A stretch of DNA of 64,000 nt, from contig JAFYAH010000025.1 in the NCBI GenBank assembly GCA_017540825.1, positions 52,104-116,103 on the forward strand, written 5' to 3'. This document shows positions 1-8,751 of this stretch, piece after piece (within the stretch, counting starts at the first letter, position 1; the number at the start of each line of letters is the position of its first letter). Source of the stretch: Candidatus Methanomethylophilaceae archaeon. Its GTDB lineage: Archaea; Thermoplasmatota; Thermoplasmata; Methanomassiliicoccales; Methanomethylophilaceae. Under the pieces are notes generated by a model. That model searched no databases. It saw only the letters and a list, made by a program, of their open reading frames with translations, and was not told the DNA's origin. The translations under genes were made by a program, and so were the position numbers.

Positions 1-487
1 CGCCGGGACGGAGGATCCTTATCCATTCGCGGTAGGCCATGCCGGGGTTCGGGAGGGTGAACACGAGGTTCCTGGCGACCACGGCGTCGAAACATCCGTC
101 CTGGAAGCCGGTAGAGGCCGCGTCCCCCCTTACGAACTCTATGTCCAGCCCGGACTGGGCGGCGTTCCATCTCGCTTCCTCCAGCATGCTCTCGCTCACG
201 TCCAGGCCCACGGCCTCGTGCCCCGCCTTTGCCAGGAGGATGGCCACGAACCCTGCTCCGGTTCCGGCGTCGAGCACCTTCAGCCTGCGGCCTCCGGGGA
301 TGCAGCGCTCCAGCTCCGAAGCGACTTGGCTGCTGTTCTTCAAGATAATTCTGGTGAACAGCCCGTATCCTCTGGCGCAGCCGCTCCAGAACTCGGTGAC
401 CTCCTTCTGGAGGGGCTCGCAGACCTCTTTTTCTGGCAAATTCAGGGGACCGTTGCCCATGATTTGAATAACAGGCGTTTTCATCAT
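1..487 (-). CDS. SAM-dependent methyltransferase (3' end outside window)
   Basis: This is a class I S-adenosylmethionine-dependent methyltransferase, read on the minus strand and cut by the window edge. The visible N-terminal part carries the glycine-rich motif I VLDAGTGAGFVAILLA, then the acidic end of strand 2 (VGLDVSES) and a post-strand region ending in FDAVVARNL. Starts are possible at 487, 484 or 460, all in one frame; the doublet ATG at 487 and 484 lies directly after an AT-rich stretch. The gene is divergent from the binding protein at 618. Methyltransferases of this type often neighbour metal-chelate or corrinoid importers, but the substrate cannot be told from sequence. Confidence 0.8.
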   Translation of the reverse strand, partial: MMKTPVIQIMGNGPLNLPEKEVCEPLQKEVTEFWSGCARGYGLFTRIILKNSSQVASELERCIPGGRRLKVLDAGTGAGFVAILLAKAGHEAVGLDVSESMLEEARWNAAQSGLDIEFVRGDAASTGFQDGCFDAVVARNLVFTLPNPGMAYREWIRILRPG

Positions 488-617
488 ATATGTTTCGAAG
501 CAGCAGAACATAACATCAAAAAAAATTGATTGATAAATCGCTTTCAGAGCAACCTTTATGTAATGAATACTTTAGTGAAAGGGTAATTGGATGTAAAGTC
601 CAATATCGAGTGATAAA

Positions 618-2237
618 ATGGACCAAAAGACTCTGATCGCCGTCGTTGCCGTGGTCGTGGCGGCAATAGCGGTCATCGCGGCCGCCTATGCCTTCATGAG
701 CAACGGCAGCAACGACAAAGGCGACAACGACAAGACGGTCGCCGTCTCCGGGATATACCTGAACAAGGCGGAGCTGTCCCTGGACATAGGCGGATCGGCC
801 ACGGTGGCGTGCACGGTATCCCCCGCCGGCGCCAGCGACAAGAACGTCAAGTGGGCTTCCTCCGACGTGTCCGTAGCCACCGTGACGGACGGCGTGGTCA
901 AGGCGGTCGCGGCGGGAAGCGCTGTGATCACCGCAACCACCAACGACGGGGGCTATGCCGCATCATGCAAGGTCGTCGTAGCCGAAGAGAAGCCTATAGC
1001 GCACGACATGACCGTCTACGACGTCAACAGCAACAGGCTCGTCGTCTACGGGAACGCGAACAACGACGACACCATCGACGAAAGGGACCTGGCCATCATC
1101 CAGTCCTACGCCGCCGGGACCAGCACCTGGTCCAAGAGCCTCGCTCCTTTCGCCGACGCCAACGCCGACGGGAAGATCGACCAGAGCGACGTCGACCTCG
1201 TGAAGAAGATCGTTTCCAAGGAGACCTGCAAGGTCAAGTACCTCAACTACAAGAACCATCCTACAGAGGTCACATACCCCTTGCCTACCGACAAGATAGG
1301 GACCACCTACTATCAGGCGGCCTCCATGGCCCAGATGCTGGGCTTGTGGGACAACGTCACCGCATGCGGCAGCGGGTCCCTCAACAACATCTCCTCTCCA
1401 GGATGGGAGTCCAAGTACTCCTACGGCCCCGGATACAACGTCGATCCGCAGACGGTCGTCGATTCCGGAGTCCACACAGTGATCTGCTACACCCAGACCG
1501 ATACGACCGCTTCTCAGATGGTGGAGCTCGTCGAGAGGACGGGGATAGACCTGAACGTCCTCTGCATCAACCACGAGCACCTGCTGAAATGCGTCTGCTC
1601 CTACGGGTTCCTGTTCGACAAGACGGACATCACCGACAAGTATCTCGCCACCGCGGACGAGTGCTCCGAGAGCATCATCGAGTCCATGACCCCTGTGCCG
1701 TCCTCCGAGCAGCCCACCGTGGCATGCGTGATGCTGTACGGGACCGCGACCACCGAGAAGATCCGCGTCCTGGGGTACAACTACGACACCACCAAGAACA
1801 CCCACAACCTCTCCAGGCTCATACACTCCGTTCCCAACGTCAACCAGGTGATGCCCGACATACCCTCGTACGGGACGTACGTGTCGTCGGAGTGGTTCAT
1901 CGAGAAGCAGCCTGACTACATCGTCCTCGTAGGCTCGTCCATGGGCATGGGAGCCGACAAGACCCAGGCCGAGTGCCAGAAGATCTATTACGACAAGTGC
2001 AAGGAGGTGTTCGGAGAGACGAACGCCTTCAAGAACGGCAACATAATCTGCTGCAGCAACGGGATGCTGAACGGCTATTCCAACCCCCTGGTGTCGCTCA
2101 ACGTCCTCTCCGAGATCTACCCCCAGATAGACAAGGAGCTCGGCCAGAAGGCGCTCGACCAATGGTACGGCTACACCCTCCACGACTTCGGAGACATAGC
2201 TTCAGAGAGGGTCTACCGCATCGGCGAAGCCGCCTGA
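618..2237 (+). CDS. Membrane-anchored Ig-like/dockerin-like substrate-binding protein of a FecCD-type ABC importer
   Basis: The 539-residue protein has an N-terminal membrane anchor (about 5-28), one bacterial Ig-like group 2 domain (about 42-121), a dockerin-like pair of calcium-loop segments (NANNDDTIDERDL and DANADGKIDQSDV, about 143-199), and a two-lobed periplasmic-binding region (about 205-539). It should capture a metal chelate (siderophore, haem or corrinoid) at the cell surface and hand it to the permease and ATPase encoded immediately downstream. The ATG follows AGTGATAAA, a Shine-Dalgarno-like GTGAT also seen before the paralogue at 8752. A likely TATA element lies around 554-563. 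The stop is TGA. The fusion of Ig, dockerin-like and binding domains is unusual; the ligand is inferred only from family. Confidence 0.85.
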   Translation: MDQKTLIAVVAVVVAAIAVIAAAYAFMSNGSNDKGDNDKTVAVSGIYLNKAELSLDIGGSATVACTVSPAGASDKNVKWASSDVSVATVTDGVVKAVAAGSAVITATTNDGGYAASCKVVVAEEKPIAHDMTVYDVNSNRLVVYGNANNDDTIDERDLAIIQSYAAGTSTWSKSLAPFADANADGKIDQSDVDLVKKIVSKETCKVKYLNYKNHPTEVTYPLPTDKIGTTYYQAASMAQMLGLWDNVTACGSGSLNNISSPGWESKYSYGPGYNVDPQTVVDSGVHTVICYTQTDTTASQMVELVERTGIDLNVLCINHEHLLKCVCSYGFLFDKTDITDKYLATADECSESIIESMTPVPSSEQPTVACVMLYGTATTEKIRVLGYNYDTTKNTHNLSRLIHSVPNVNQVMPDIPSYGTYVSSEWFIEKQPDYIVLVGSSMGMGADKTQAECQKIYYDKCKEVFGETNAFKNGNIICCSNGMLNGYSNPLVSLNVLSEIYPQIDKELGQKALDQWYGYTLHDFGDIASERVYRIGEAA

Positions 2238-2267
2238 TCAAACGGGGGGAGACCCCCATCTTACGGA

Positions 2268-3416
2268 TTGATCCCCATGATAGAAGACGACCCTCTGATC
2301 GGGAATGTTGTCAAGCGCTCCGTGCTCGAATGGGCGAAAGGCGGAGGAGCAGAAGGAAGGGAAGAGGTCCTGGAGAGGTACCACAGGTTCTACAAGAGGA
2401 AGTGGCTCCTCCTCGCCGCCCTCGTCCTGGTCGTGATGGTGCTGTCGGGGTACGCCCTGACGATCGGCGACTACCATATAGGGTTCCTCGACTGCTTCGA
2501 AGCCGTCTGGATCCATATCAGGGGCGAGGTCGGGACTACCCCGCAGGAGAGGCTCGTCGACTACGTGATCTGGGAGCTGAGGCTCCCCACGGTCGTCGTG
2601 GGGATAATCGCCGGAGCGGCGCTCTCCGTCTGCGGGGTGGCGATGCAGAGCATCCTGAAGAATCCCTTGGCAGACCCGTACACGACGGGAGTGTCCTCCG
2701 GCGCAGGGTTCGGCGCCACGCTGGCGATAGTCGCCGGAGCCACCATAGCCGACAGCGAGTACGCGATAGTCGCCAACGCCTTCCTGTTCTCCCTGATCCC
2801 GACGGCGGTCATCATGCTGATAACCAAGCTTAGGGGCGCGTCGCCGACCACGATGATAATGGCCGGGGTAGCGGTGATGTACGTCTTCAACGCCGCCTCC
2901 ACCCTGATGAAGCTCTGGGGGGACCCGAACTCCCTCGCCGCGATACTGGAATGGCAGGTCGGCTCCATCGGCGGGATCAGATGGAGCGGCATCCCTCTGA
3001 TGTTCGTCGCGACGGTGGCAGGGGTGGCCGCGATACAGCTGCTGTCCAGGAAGCTCAACGTCCTCTCGGCGGGAGACGACGGGGCGAAGGCCCTCGGGAT
3101 AGACGTGAACCGCCTCCGCATGGCGATAATGCTGGTGGTGGCCCTTCTCGCTGCCACCATAGTGAGCTTCACCGGCCTGATCGGGTTCGTCGGCCTGATA
3201 GCTCCGCACATGGTCAGGATAATCATAGGCGCCGACAACAGATACCTGGTGCCGATATCGGCCGTCCTGGGGGCCGTCATCCTCCTGGCCGCCGAGATAG
3301 CAGGAAAGGTCCTGCTGTCGCCCGCTGTGATCCCGGTGGGCGTCCTGACATCGTTCCTCGGAGGGCCCGTGTTCCTTTGGCTCCTCCTGAGGAGGAACTC
3401 GGAGGTGTGGGAATGA
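2268..3416 (+). CDS. FecCD/BtuC-type ABC importer permease
   Basis: A 382-residue polytopic permease of the FecCD (BtuC) family, which forms the homodimeric channel for iron-siderophore, haem or cobalamin uptake. After a charged cytoplasmic N-terminus of about 45 residues there are about ten membrane segments; family hallmarks are NPLADPYTTGVSSGAGFGA, GIDVNRLRM (near the ATPase contact) and TGLIGFVGLIAPHMVR. It lies 30 bp after the binding protein, separated by a GGGGGAGACCCCC hairpin (2245-2257), and overlaps the ATPase gene by ATGA, so the three genes form an operon. An alternative start is the second ATG at 2277. The substrate is not determinable from sequence. Confidence 0.93.
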   Translation: MIPMIEDDPLIGNVVKRSVLEWAKGGGAEGREEVLERYHRFYKRKWLLLAALVLVVMVLSGYALTIGDYHIGFLDCFEAVWIHIRGEVGTTPQERLVDYVIWELRLPTVVVGIIAGAALSVCGVAMQSILKNPLADPYTTGVSSGAGFGATLAIVAGATIADSEYAIVANAFLFSLIPTAVIMLITKLRGASPTTMIMAGVAVMYVFNAASTLMKLWGDPNSLAAILEWQVGSIGGIRWSGIPLMFVATVAGVAAIQLLSRKLNVLSAGDDGAKALGIDVNRLRMAIMLVVALLAATIVSFTGLIGFVGLIAPHMVRIIIGADNRYLVPISAVLGAVILLAAEIAGKVLLSPAVIPVGVLTSFLGGPVFLWLLLRRNSEVWE

Positions 3417-4183
3417 GGATGGACATATCGGACCTTTCCTACGGTTACGGGTCGGGTGCAAAGATCCTGCATGGGATCAGCGCCGAGTTCGAGTCCTCGA
3501 GCCTGGTGTGCATCATCGGCCCCAACGGGGTGGGCAAGTCCACCTTCGTCAAGTGCCTCAACAGGCTCCTGGTCCCGGACACCGGGAAGGTCCTCCTGGA
3601 TGGCGTGGACATAAGCACGCTGAGCCGCCGCGACATAGCCATGAAGATCGGCTACGTGCCACCCACCTCCCGCGACATGTTCTCGGTTCCAGTTCTGGAC
3701 GCCATCATGATAGGCCGGCACAACCTCCAGGGGTGGAGGAACACCCAGGAGGACCTGGACCGCACCTACGCAATCCTGAAGCTTCTGGACATCGAGGACC
3801 TGGCCATGAGGGACTTCAACAGCCTTTCGTCCGGGCAGCATCAGAAGGTCGCGATCGCCAGAGGGCTGGCCATGGAGACCCCCGTGCTCATCCTGGACGA
3901 GCCCACCTCCAACCTGGACGTCCGCCATCAGGTGTACATAACGGAGATGCTCAGGGGCATAGCCAAGGAGACCGACAAGCTGGTCATAATGATCAGCCAC
4001 GACCTCAACATAGCATCGAAATACGCTGACAAAGTGGTGGTCATGGCGGGCGGCACGGTGCATTCGTCCGGTCCTCCAGAGGATGTGGTGACCCAGGACA
4101 TGGTCAGGGAGGTCTACGGAGTGGACTGCCAGGTCATGGACGTCGGGGGCCGTCCGGTGGTGGTCCTCGGGTCTCCCCTGTGA
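3413..4183 (+). CDS. ABC importer ATPase, FecE/BtuD type
   Basis: The 256-residue ATPase carries Walker A GPNGVGKST, signature LSSGQ, Walker B VLILDEPTSNLD and switch His in ISHDL, in the order typical of FecE/BtuD importers. The start ATG overlaps the permease TGA (ATGA at 3413-3416), indicating translational coupling. It powers the binding-protein-permease pair encoded just upstream. A stretch antisense to it reads open, but codon use and motifs identify this frame as real. It is closely similar to the minus-strand ATPase at 6745-7518, suggesting local duplication of whole importer sets. Confidence 0.94.
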   Translation: MRMDISDLSYGYGSGAKILHGISAEFESSSLVCIIGPNGVGKSTFVKCLNRLLVPDTGKVLLDGVDISTLSRRDIAMKIGYVPPTSRDMFSVPVLDAIMIGRHNLQGWRNTQEDLDRTYAILKLLDIEDLAMRDFNSLSSGQHQKVAIARGLAMETPVLILDEPTSNLDVRHQVYITEMLRGIAKETDKLVIMISHDLNIASKYADKVVVMAGGTVHSSGPPEDVVTQDMVREVYGVDCQVMDVGGRPVVVLGSPL

Positions 4184-4541
4184 AAACCCTCGGATGCTGG
4201 CATGATATGATCGGTATGATCATCATATCGAGGCGATACAATGCATGCCGGTCGGCCAGGGCGTCCGTTCCAGACTGGCGGGACGGTGCAGTGCTATGCG
4301 CGCTGTCTGCTGTATGGAAGCGACAGCGGCATGGGGTGCATCGGAAGAACATGCGGGAACTGGAGCGTCATCGTGGATCGGCGGCCAGCGAGCCTGTCTG
4401 CTTCCGTCTGTCGGCCGTCGGGACGAACGGCGCCGAGCGGCTTTCCGAAAGGTCGCGGCGAAGAACCCAGGCCCGCGCCTCCCGCATCTGCCCTAATAAT
4501 AAATATGCCTGCAACATGGGGAGAAACCGCAGGGACCGGAA
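4184..4541. other. Intergenic region without an identified gene; TATA element for the downstream GTPase
   Basis: About 358 bases lie between the ATPase and the DRG GTPase. I see no convincing protein-coding frame. The left part holds a partly palindromic stretch around TGATCGGTATGATCATCA. The middle is GC-rich with several short potential hairpins and could be the leader of a transcript or a non-coding RNA, but I cannot assign a family. The AT-rich AATAATAAATAT at 4495-4506 fits a TATA box about 35-45 nt upstream of the GTPase start. Confidence 0.4.
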
Positions 4542-5645
4542 ATGGCGACGATCGAGGAGCAGATCAAGGAATTGGAGGAGCAGATCTCCAAGACCAAGTA
4601 CAACAAGGCCACAGAGGCGCACATAGGCAAGCTGAAGGCCAAGATCGCTCGCCTGAACGAGGAGGAGGAGAAGAGGCGCGCCTCCAAGGGCGGGAACACC
4701 AAGGGGTTCTACGTCAAGAAGGCCGGGAACGCCACCGTCGCCCTGGTCGGATTCCCCTCGGTCGGTAAGTCCACCCTGCTGAACCAGCTCACCGGAGCGA
4801 AGTCGGAGGTGGGGGCTTACCATTTCACGACGCTGGACGTAGTCCCCGGCGTTATGGAGTACAACCACGCAAAGATCCAGATCCTGGACATGCCCGGCCT
4901 GATAAAGGACGCCTCCCGCGGCAAGGGGAGGGGGAGGGAGGTGATCGCCGCCGCCAGGTCCGCGGACGTCATCCTGCTGGTGGTGGACATATTCAACCCC
5001 AACATGAACGTCCTGTTCAAGGAGCTCTACAACGCGGCAATCCGCCTCAACCAGAAGAGGCCCGATGTAGTCATCACGCAGGGGGACCACGGAGGTCTCC
5101 TGGTGAAGCCCACCGTCAAGCTCACCAAGATAACCGTGGACACCATCAGGGATATGGCCGCGGCCTACGGGCACATCAACGCCACCATAGTCGTCCGCGA
5201 GGACATAGACGTGGAGCAGATGCTGGACGTCCTGGCCGGGAACAGGGTCTACATCAAGGCGGTAATGGCCATCAACAAGGTCGACCTCGCCAAGCCCGGG
5301 CAGCTGGAGGCGGTGAGGGAGATGCACAAGCAGTACCTCAACGTCCCCGTCTCCGCCGCCACAGGATACGGCATGGAGGAGCTCAAGCAGGCCATCTACG
5401 ACACCATAGACATGATCCGCATCTACCTGAAGCCCCAGGGCCAGGAGGCGGACATGGACATCCCGCTGATCGTCAAGCGCGGGAACACCGTCGGGGACGT
5501 CTGCGAGCTCATCCACAGGGACTTCAAGAACAACTTCCGTTATGCCATGGTCTGGGGGAAGAGCGCCAAGTTCCCCGGCCAGACGGTCGGGATGGACCAC
5601 AAGGTCGAGGACGAGGACATCCTCTGCATCATCGTGCGCAGGCGA
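4542..5645 (+). CDS. DRG-family (Obg-HflX-like) translation-associated GTPase
   Basis: Archaeal DRG GTPase, expected to bind GTP and act on ribosomes or translation. The coiled N-terminal helix (about 1-60) is followed by G1 GFPSVGKST, G3 DMPGLIKDA, G4 NKVD, an inserted helical region, and a C-terminal TGS domain ending at about residue 367, the normal family length. There is no TGA, TAA or TAG at that end. The frame instead meets its first CGA at 5643-5645, directly after the residues CIIVRR. Conventional translation would run on for another 371 codons, antisense through the next gene and into the PAP2 gene in frame. The CGA forms one half of CGATCG, whose other half ends the convergent gene. 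Confidence 0.93.
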
Positions 5646-6161
5646 TCGGAGCCCGGTCGCGCCCAGGCATGCGGAGCGCAGGCATTCGGCCACGTCGTCA
5701 ACGAAACACGCCGGGACCCTCATCGTCACGGTTGTCTTCTCCGTCCTTCCGAACCTGACGGACTCCGCGTTCTTGTTCGCGATTATCACGTTCACGTCGT
5801 CGAAGCTCACGGAGAACTCCGGGCCGAACGAGCTGCCGTCCATGCCAGCGTCCACTGCGGACAGCTCCACCGCATCCCTGGCGATCTCCCTGAAGATGCT
5901 CGGCCCAGGTATTCCCAGGTCGAAGCGCTCGCCTACGCTCGGGTTGCGCCCGGTCACGCGGGACCCGCCGATGCAGTAGGCCATCGTCCTGCCTCCGTCT
6001 ATGTAAATCCATGCGAGGCCGTCCTTCAGGCGGACCAGGTCCTAGACGTCGCTTTCCGAGAACGCCTTCGAGAAGTCCTCCCTCACGGCTTCCGCGCATT
6101 CGTCGCAACCCCTCGTCTTCGGGACGGCCGAGCAGGCCTTCTTGTATCCGAACAGCGCCAC
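5646..6161 (-). CDS. Uncharacterised protein with an in-frame TAG (candidate pyrrolysine) and a CGA end
   Basis: I do not recognise the family. Reading the minus strand from a GTG at 6161 gives about 39 residues (Cys-containing, including TRGCDECAEAV), then TAG at 6042-6044, then uninterrupted protein-like sequence in the same frame (DLVRLKDGLAWIYIDGG, later IIANKNAESVRFGR and ACFVDDVAECL). Continuity across TAG suggests read-through as pyrrolysine, as known for this lineage. If TAG terminates, the visible pieces would be a 39-residue peptide and a second gene from the ATG at 5984. The frame ends at CGA (5648-5646), the mirror image of the DRG end. Without CGA as a stop it would continue antisense through the whole DRG gene. 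The start is uncertain. Confidence 0.6.
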
Positions 6162-6236
6162 GCATCCGCATCCGAACGTTCGGTATTTACCGATAGCGCA
6201 ATAGGGGAGCGACGCTATCGCCCTTCCGGTCAGCAC

Positions 6237-6761
6237 ATGGAAGAGCTGGACATCATATATTGGATCCAAGGCGCGTCCCCCGCCCTGGACGGCCTGATGG
6301 TCGGGGCGTCCGCCGCAGCCACGTACGGGGCCGCATGGCTGCTGCTGGCCTTCGTCCTCACCTGCTTCCCTGAGAGGAGGGAGGCCGGAATAGCGGTCCT
6401 GGCGGCCGTCGCGGTGTCTTTCGTGGTCGTGGACGTGATAATGAAGCCGGCCATTTGCCGCCCCAGGCCGTTCGACGTGGCGGACCTGGAGCTTATAGTC
6501 TCGGCCCCGTCGTCTTATTCGTTCCCTTCCGGACATACGGCGTATTCCTTCGCCGCCGCGACGGCGCTTCTTTTCTATGAGAGGAGATGGGGTCTGGTGG
6601 CGATGGCCCTGGCATGCCTCGTGGGGGTATCCAGGGTGTACCTGTGCCTGCATTGGCCCACGGACGTCCTGGCAGGGGCCGTCGTCGGGATCCTGTCGGC
6701 CGTGGCGTGCGTCTGGCTGGTCAGGAGGTTCTATGCGGGGGACCTCGAAGCTGGAGGATGA
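6237..6761 (+). CDS. PAP2-family membrane phosphatase
   Basis: The 174-residue membrane protein carries the three PAP2/acid phosphatase motifs: KPAICRPRP (K-x6-RP), PSGH in YSFPSGHTAYS, and SRVYLCLHWPTD (SR-x5-H-x3-D). It should dephosphorylate a lipid phosphate or polyprenyl pyrophosphate at the membrane. Several hydrophobic helices span the protein. The ATG at 6237 opens it. It is in the same frame as the DRG gene, but the 591 bases between belong to an opposite-strand gene, so a genuine DRG-PAP2 fusion is very unlikely. It ends with TGA and overlaps the convergent ATPase gene by about 17 bp. Confidence 0.88.
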   Translation: MEELDIIYWIQGASPALDGLMVGASAAATYGAAWLLLAFVLTCFPERREAGIAVLAAVAVSFVVVDVIMKPAICRPRPFDVADLELIVSAPSSYSFPSGHTAYSFAAATALLFYERRWGLVAMALACLVGVSRVYLCLHWPTDVLAGAVVGILSAVACVWLVRRFYAGDLEAGG

Positions 6762-7518
6762 CGTGCGGGGACCCGTGGTCGTCTATGATCTCGCACGGGA
6801 CCTCGTACACCTCCTCGATCATGCGCTCCGTGACGATCTGCCCCGGAGGCCCTATCCCGTACAGCTTCCCGGGCGGAGCCATCACCAGGACCTCGTCGGA
6901 GAACTTGGCGGCCAGGTTCAGGTCGTGGCTTATCATGAGGACGGTCATGCCGGTCTTCTCGCACAGCGTCTTCAGGAACGCGGAAACGTACATCTGGTGG
7001 CGGACGTCCAGGTTCGACGTGGGCTCGTCCAGTATCAGTATCCTGGGCTCCTGGACCAGGCCCCTGGCCAGCGACACCTTCTGCCTCTGCCCTGCGGAGA
7101 GCTCGCTGAAGTACCTCATGGCCAGGTCCCCTATCTCCATGCTCTCCAGCGCACCGTGGGCTATCGCCAGGTCCTCAGGGGTGGTCCTCCACTTCTGATG
7201 CGAGTACCTCCCTATCAGGACGGTGTCCAGGACCGTGAGGACGTTGAAGTCGGCGTTCATCACCGGGACGTACCCGACGACCTTGGCCAGCTCGTCCAAG
7301 CGGTAGTCCCTGACGTCCCTGCCGTATATCGACACCTTCCCCGAGCCCGGCTTTATGTGCCCGGTTATGCACTTGATGAGGGTGGACTTCCCCACCCCGT
7401 TGGGGCCGATTATGCAGTAGAACCCCGGCTCGTCTATGCGGAAGGTAATGTCATGGAGTATGGTGCGCTCGTCGTATCCGAACGAGAGGCCTTCGACGTC
7501 TATGATGCTCTCTCCCAT
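6745..7518 (-). CDS. ABC importer ATPase, FecE/BtuD type
   Basis: A 257-residue ATPase with Walker A GPNGVGKST, signature LSAGQ, Walker B ILILDEPTSNLD and MISHDLNLA. It resembles the ATPase at 3413 along its whole length and ends after HVILQL at CGA (6747-6745); conventional translation adds eight residues before TGA at 6721. The 257-residue length then matches the 256 of its paralogue. It is the second gene of a minus-strand pair with the permease at 7520, one base apart. No binding-protein gene belongs to this pair unless the divergent 986-residue protein at 8752 serves it. Confidence 0.93.
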
Positions 7519-7519
7519 C

Positions 7520-8656
7520 TCACCACGACTCCTTCTTCTGCCTGATTATCAGCCACAGGAACATCGGGCCTCCGATGAAGGCTGTAACCACCCCCACCTG
7601 GAGCGCCGAGCCTTCGAACACGCTCCTTCCGACTATGTCCGCCACTATGAGGAGCGCCGAGCCGAAGAACCCCGAGGCCGGCAGCAGGTACTTGACGTCG
7701 GAGCCAACTATCATCCTGGCGATGTGCGGGCAGACGAGCCCCACGAACCCGATCAGGCCGGTGAAGCTCACGATCCCGGCGGTGAGCATCGACACCACGA
7801 ACAGCGAGAATATCCTGAGGCGGTTGGCGTTTATCCCTATGGAGCGGGCCGACTCGTCCCCGGTTGAGAGGACGTTGAGCCTCCTGGACATCACCATCAG
7901 GACGATCCCTGACGCCAGGGTGAACGCGAACATCGTCGCTATGTGGTCCCACCCCTTGACGTCCAGGGTCCCCACGCTCCAGGCGAAAATGTTGGCCAAG
8001 GTGTCCGCATCGACCCAGAGCTTGATCATGGTGGTCATGGCGTTGAAGATGTACATGACCGCGATCCCGGCCATGACCATCGTCGCTGGGGACGCTCCGC
8101 GCATCTTGGACACGAAGACGATGACCGCCATGGGTATGAGCGAGAAGAAGAAGGCGTTCACCACTATCCCGAGACCTCCGGCTCCCGCCACGCTCAGCCC
8201 GAACCCTATGGCGAGGGACGCCCCGAAGGAGGCTCCCGACGAGACTCCCGTGGTATACGGGTCGGCCAGCGGGTTGCGGAGGATGGTCTGCATCACCACG
8301 CCGGCTATGGCCAGCCCGAACCCCGCTATCACCCCGGTCACGATGCGGGGCAGCCTCATGGTCCAGATGACCAGGTCGTCCCTGTAGTCCAAGGGAAGCC
8401 CCATTATGTGGTTCCAGATGACCTCGTAGGTCTCCCAGATGCTGATGTCGTACGGGCCGATGGTCAGGTCGTACCCTGCGGCGAAGAAGGCCGCCACGAT
8501 GCATGCGAGGATGAACAGGACCTTCCGCCCGATGTAGCGGCTGTATTCGGCCATCTTCTGGTCGGCGTCCACAGACTCTCTCCTAGAGATCCATCTGTCC
8601 ACCGACGCCTCTATGTCGGCCATCGCTTTCGACGTCATGCATTCAATGGATGCCAT
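7520..8656 (-). CDS. FecCD/BtuC-type ABC importer permease
   Basis: The 378-residue polytopic permease has a soluble N-terminal segment of about 55 residues and then about ten membrane helices. Hallmarks are NPLADPYTTGVSSGASFGA, GINANRLRI and TGLIGFVGLVCPHIARMI. The sequence is close to the permease at 2268. It lies directly upstream of its ATPase (one base gap) and is divergent from the large binding protein at 8752 across a 95-bp AT-rich promoter region, so the two units may be co-regulated, for example by a metal or corrinoid signal. The stop is TGA. Confidence 0.93.
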   Translation of the reverse strand: MASIECMTSKAMADIEASVDRWISRRESVDADQKMAEYSRYIGRKVLFILACIVAAFFAAGYDLTIGPYDISIWETYEVIWNHIMGLPLDYRDDLVIWTMRLPRIVTGVIAGFGLAIAGVVMQTILRNPLADPYTTGVSSGASFGASLAIGFGLSVAGAGGLGIVVNAFFFSLIPMAVIVFVSKMRGASPATMVMAGIAVMYIFNAMTTMIKLWVDADTLANIFAWSVGTLDVKGWDHIATMFAFTLASGIVLMVMSRRLNVLSTGDESARSIGINANRLRIFSLFVVSMLTAGIVSFTGLIGFVGLVCPHIARMIVGSDVKYLLPASGFFGSALLIVADIVGRSVFEGSALQVGVVTAFIGGPMFLWLIIRQKKESW

Positions 8657-8751
8657 ATCCGATTGAATAATCTATCCTCGAAGATTGTTAATCCGCAGTT
8701 TAAATAGTCGTTAGTTCATGCTATGCCCGGATACTTTATCCAAGTGATAAG

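Noticed and set aside
5640..5650. GCGATCGG as a repeated recombination or insertion site
   Set aside because: The octamer recurs at several gene ends, but the shared element is the in-frame CGA; other ends have different contexts (CGATG, CGAGGG, CGACGA), so a codon explanation fits better than a site-specific element.
4542..6761. A 739-residue DRG GTPase-PAP2 phosphatase fusion
   Set aside because: The middle 200 residues are antisense to a credible minus-strand gene and have shadow-frame composition; DRG and PAP2 each have normal lengths when DRG ends at the CGA at 5643 and PAP2 starts at 6237.
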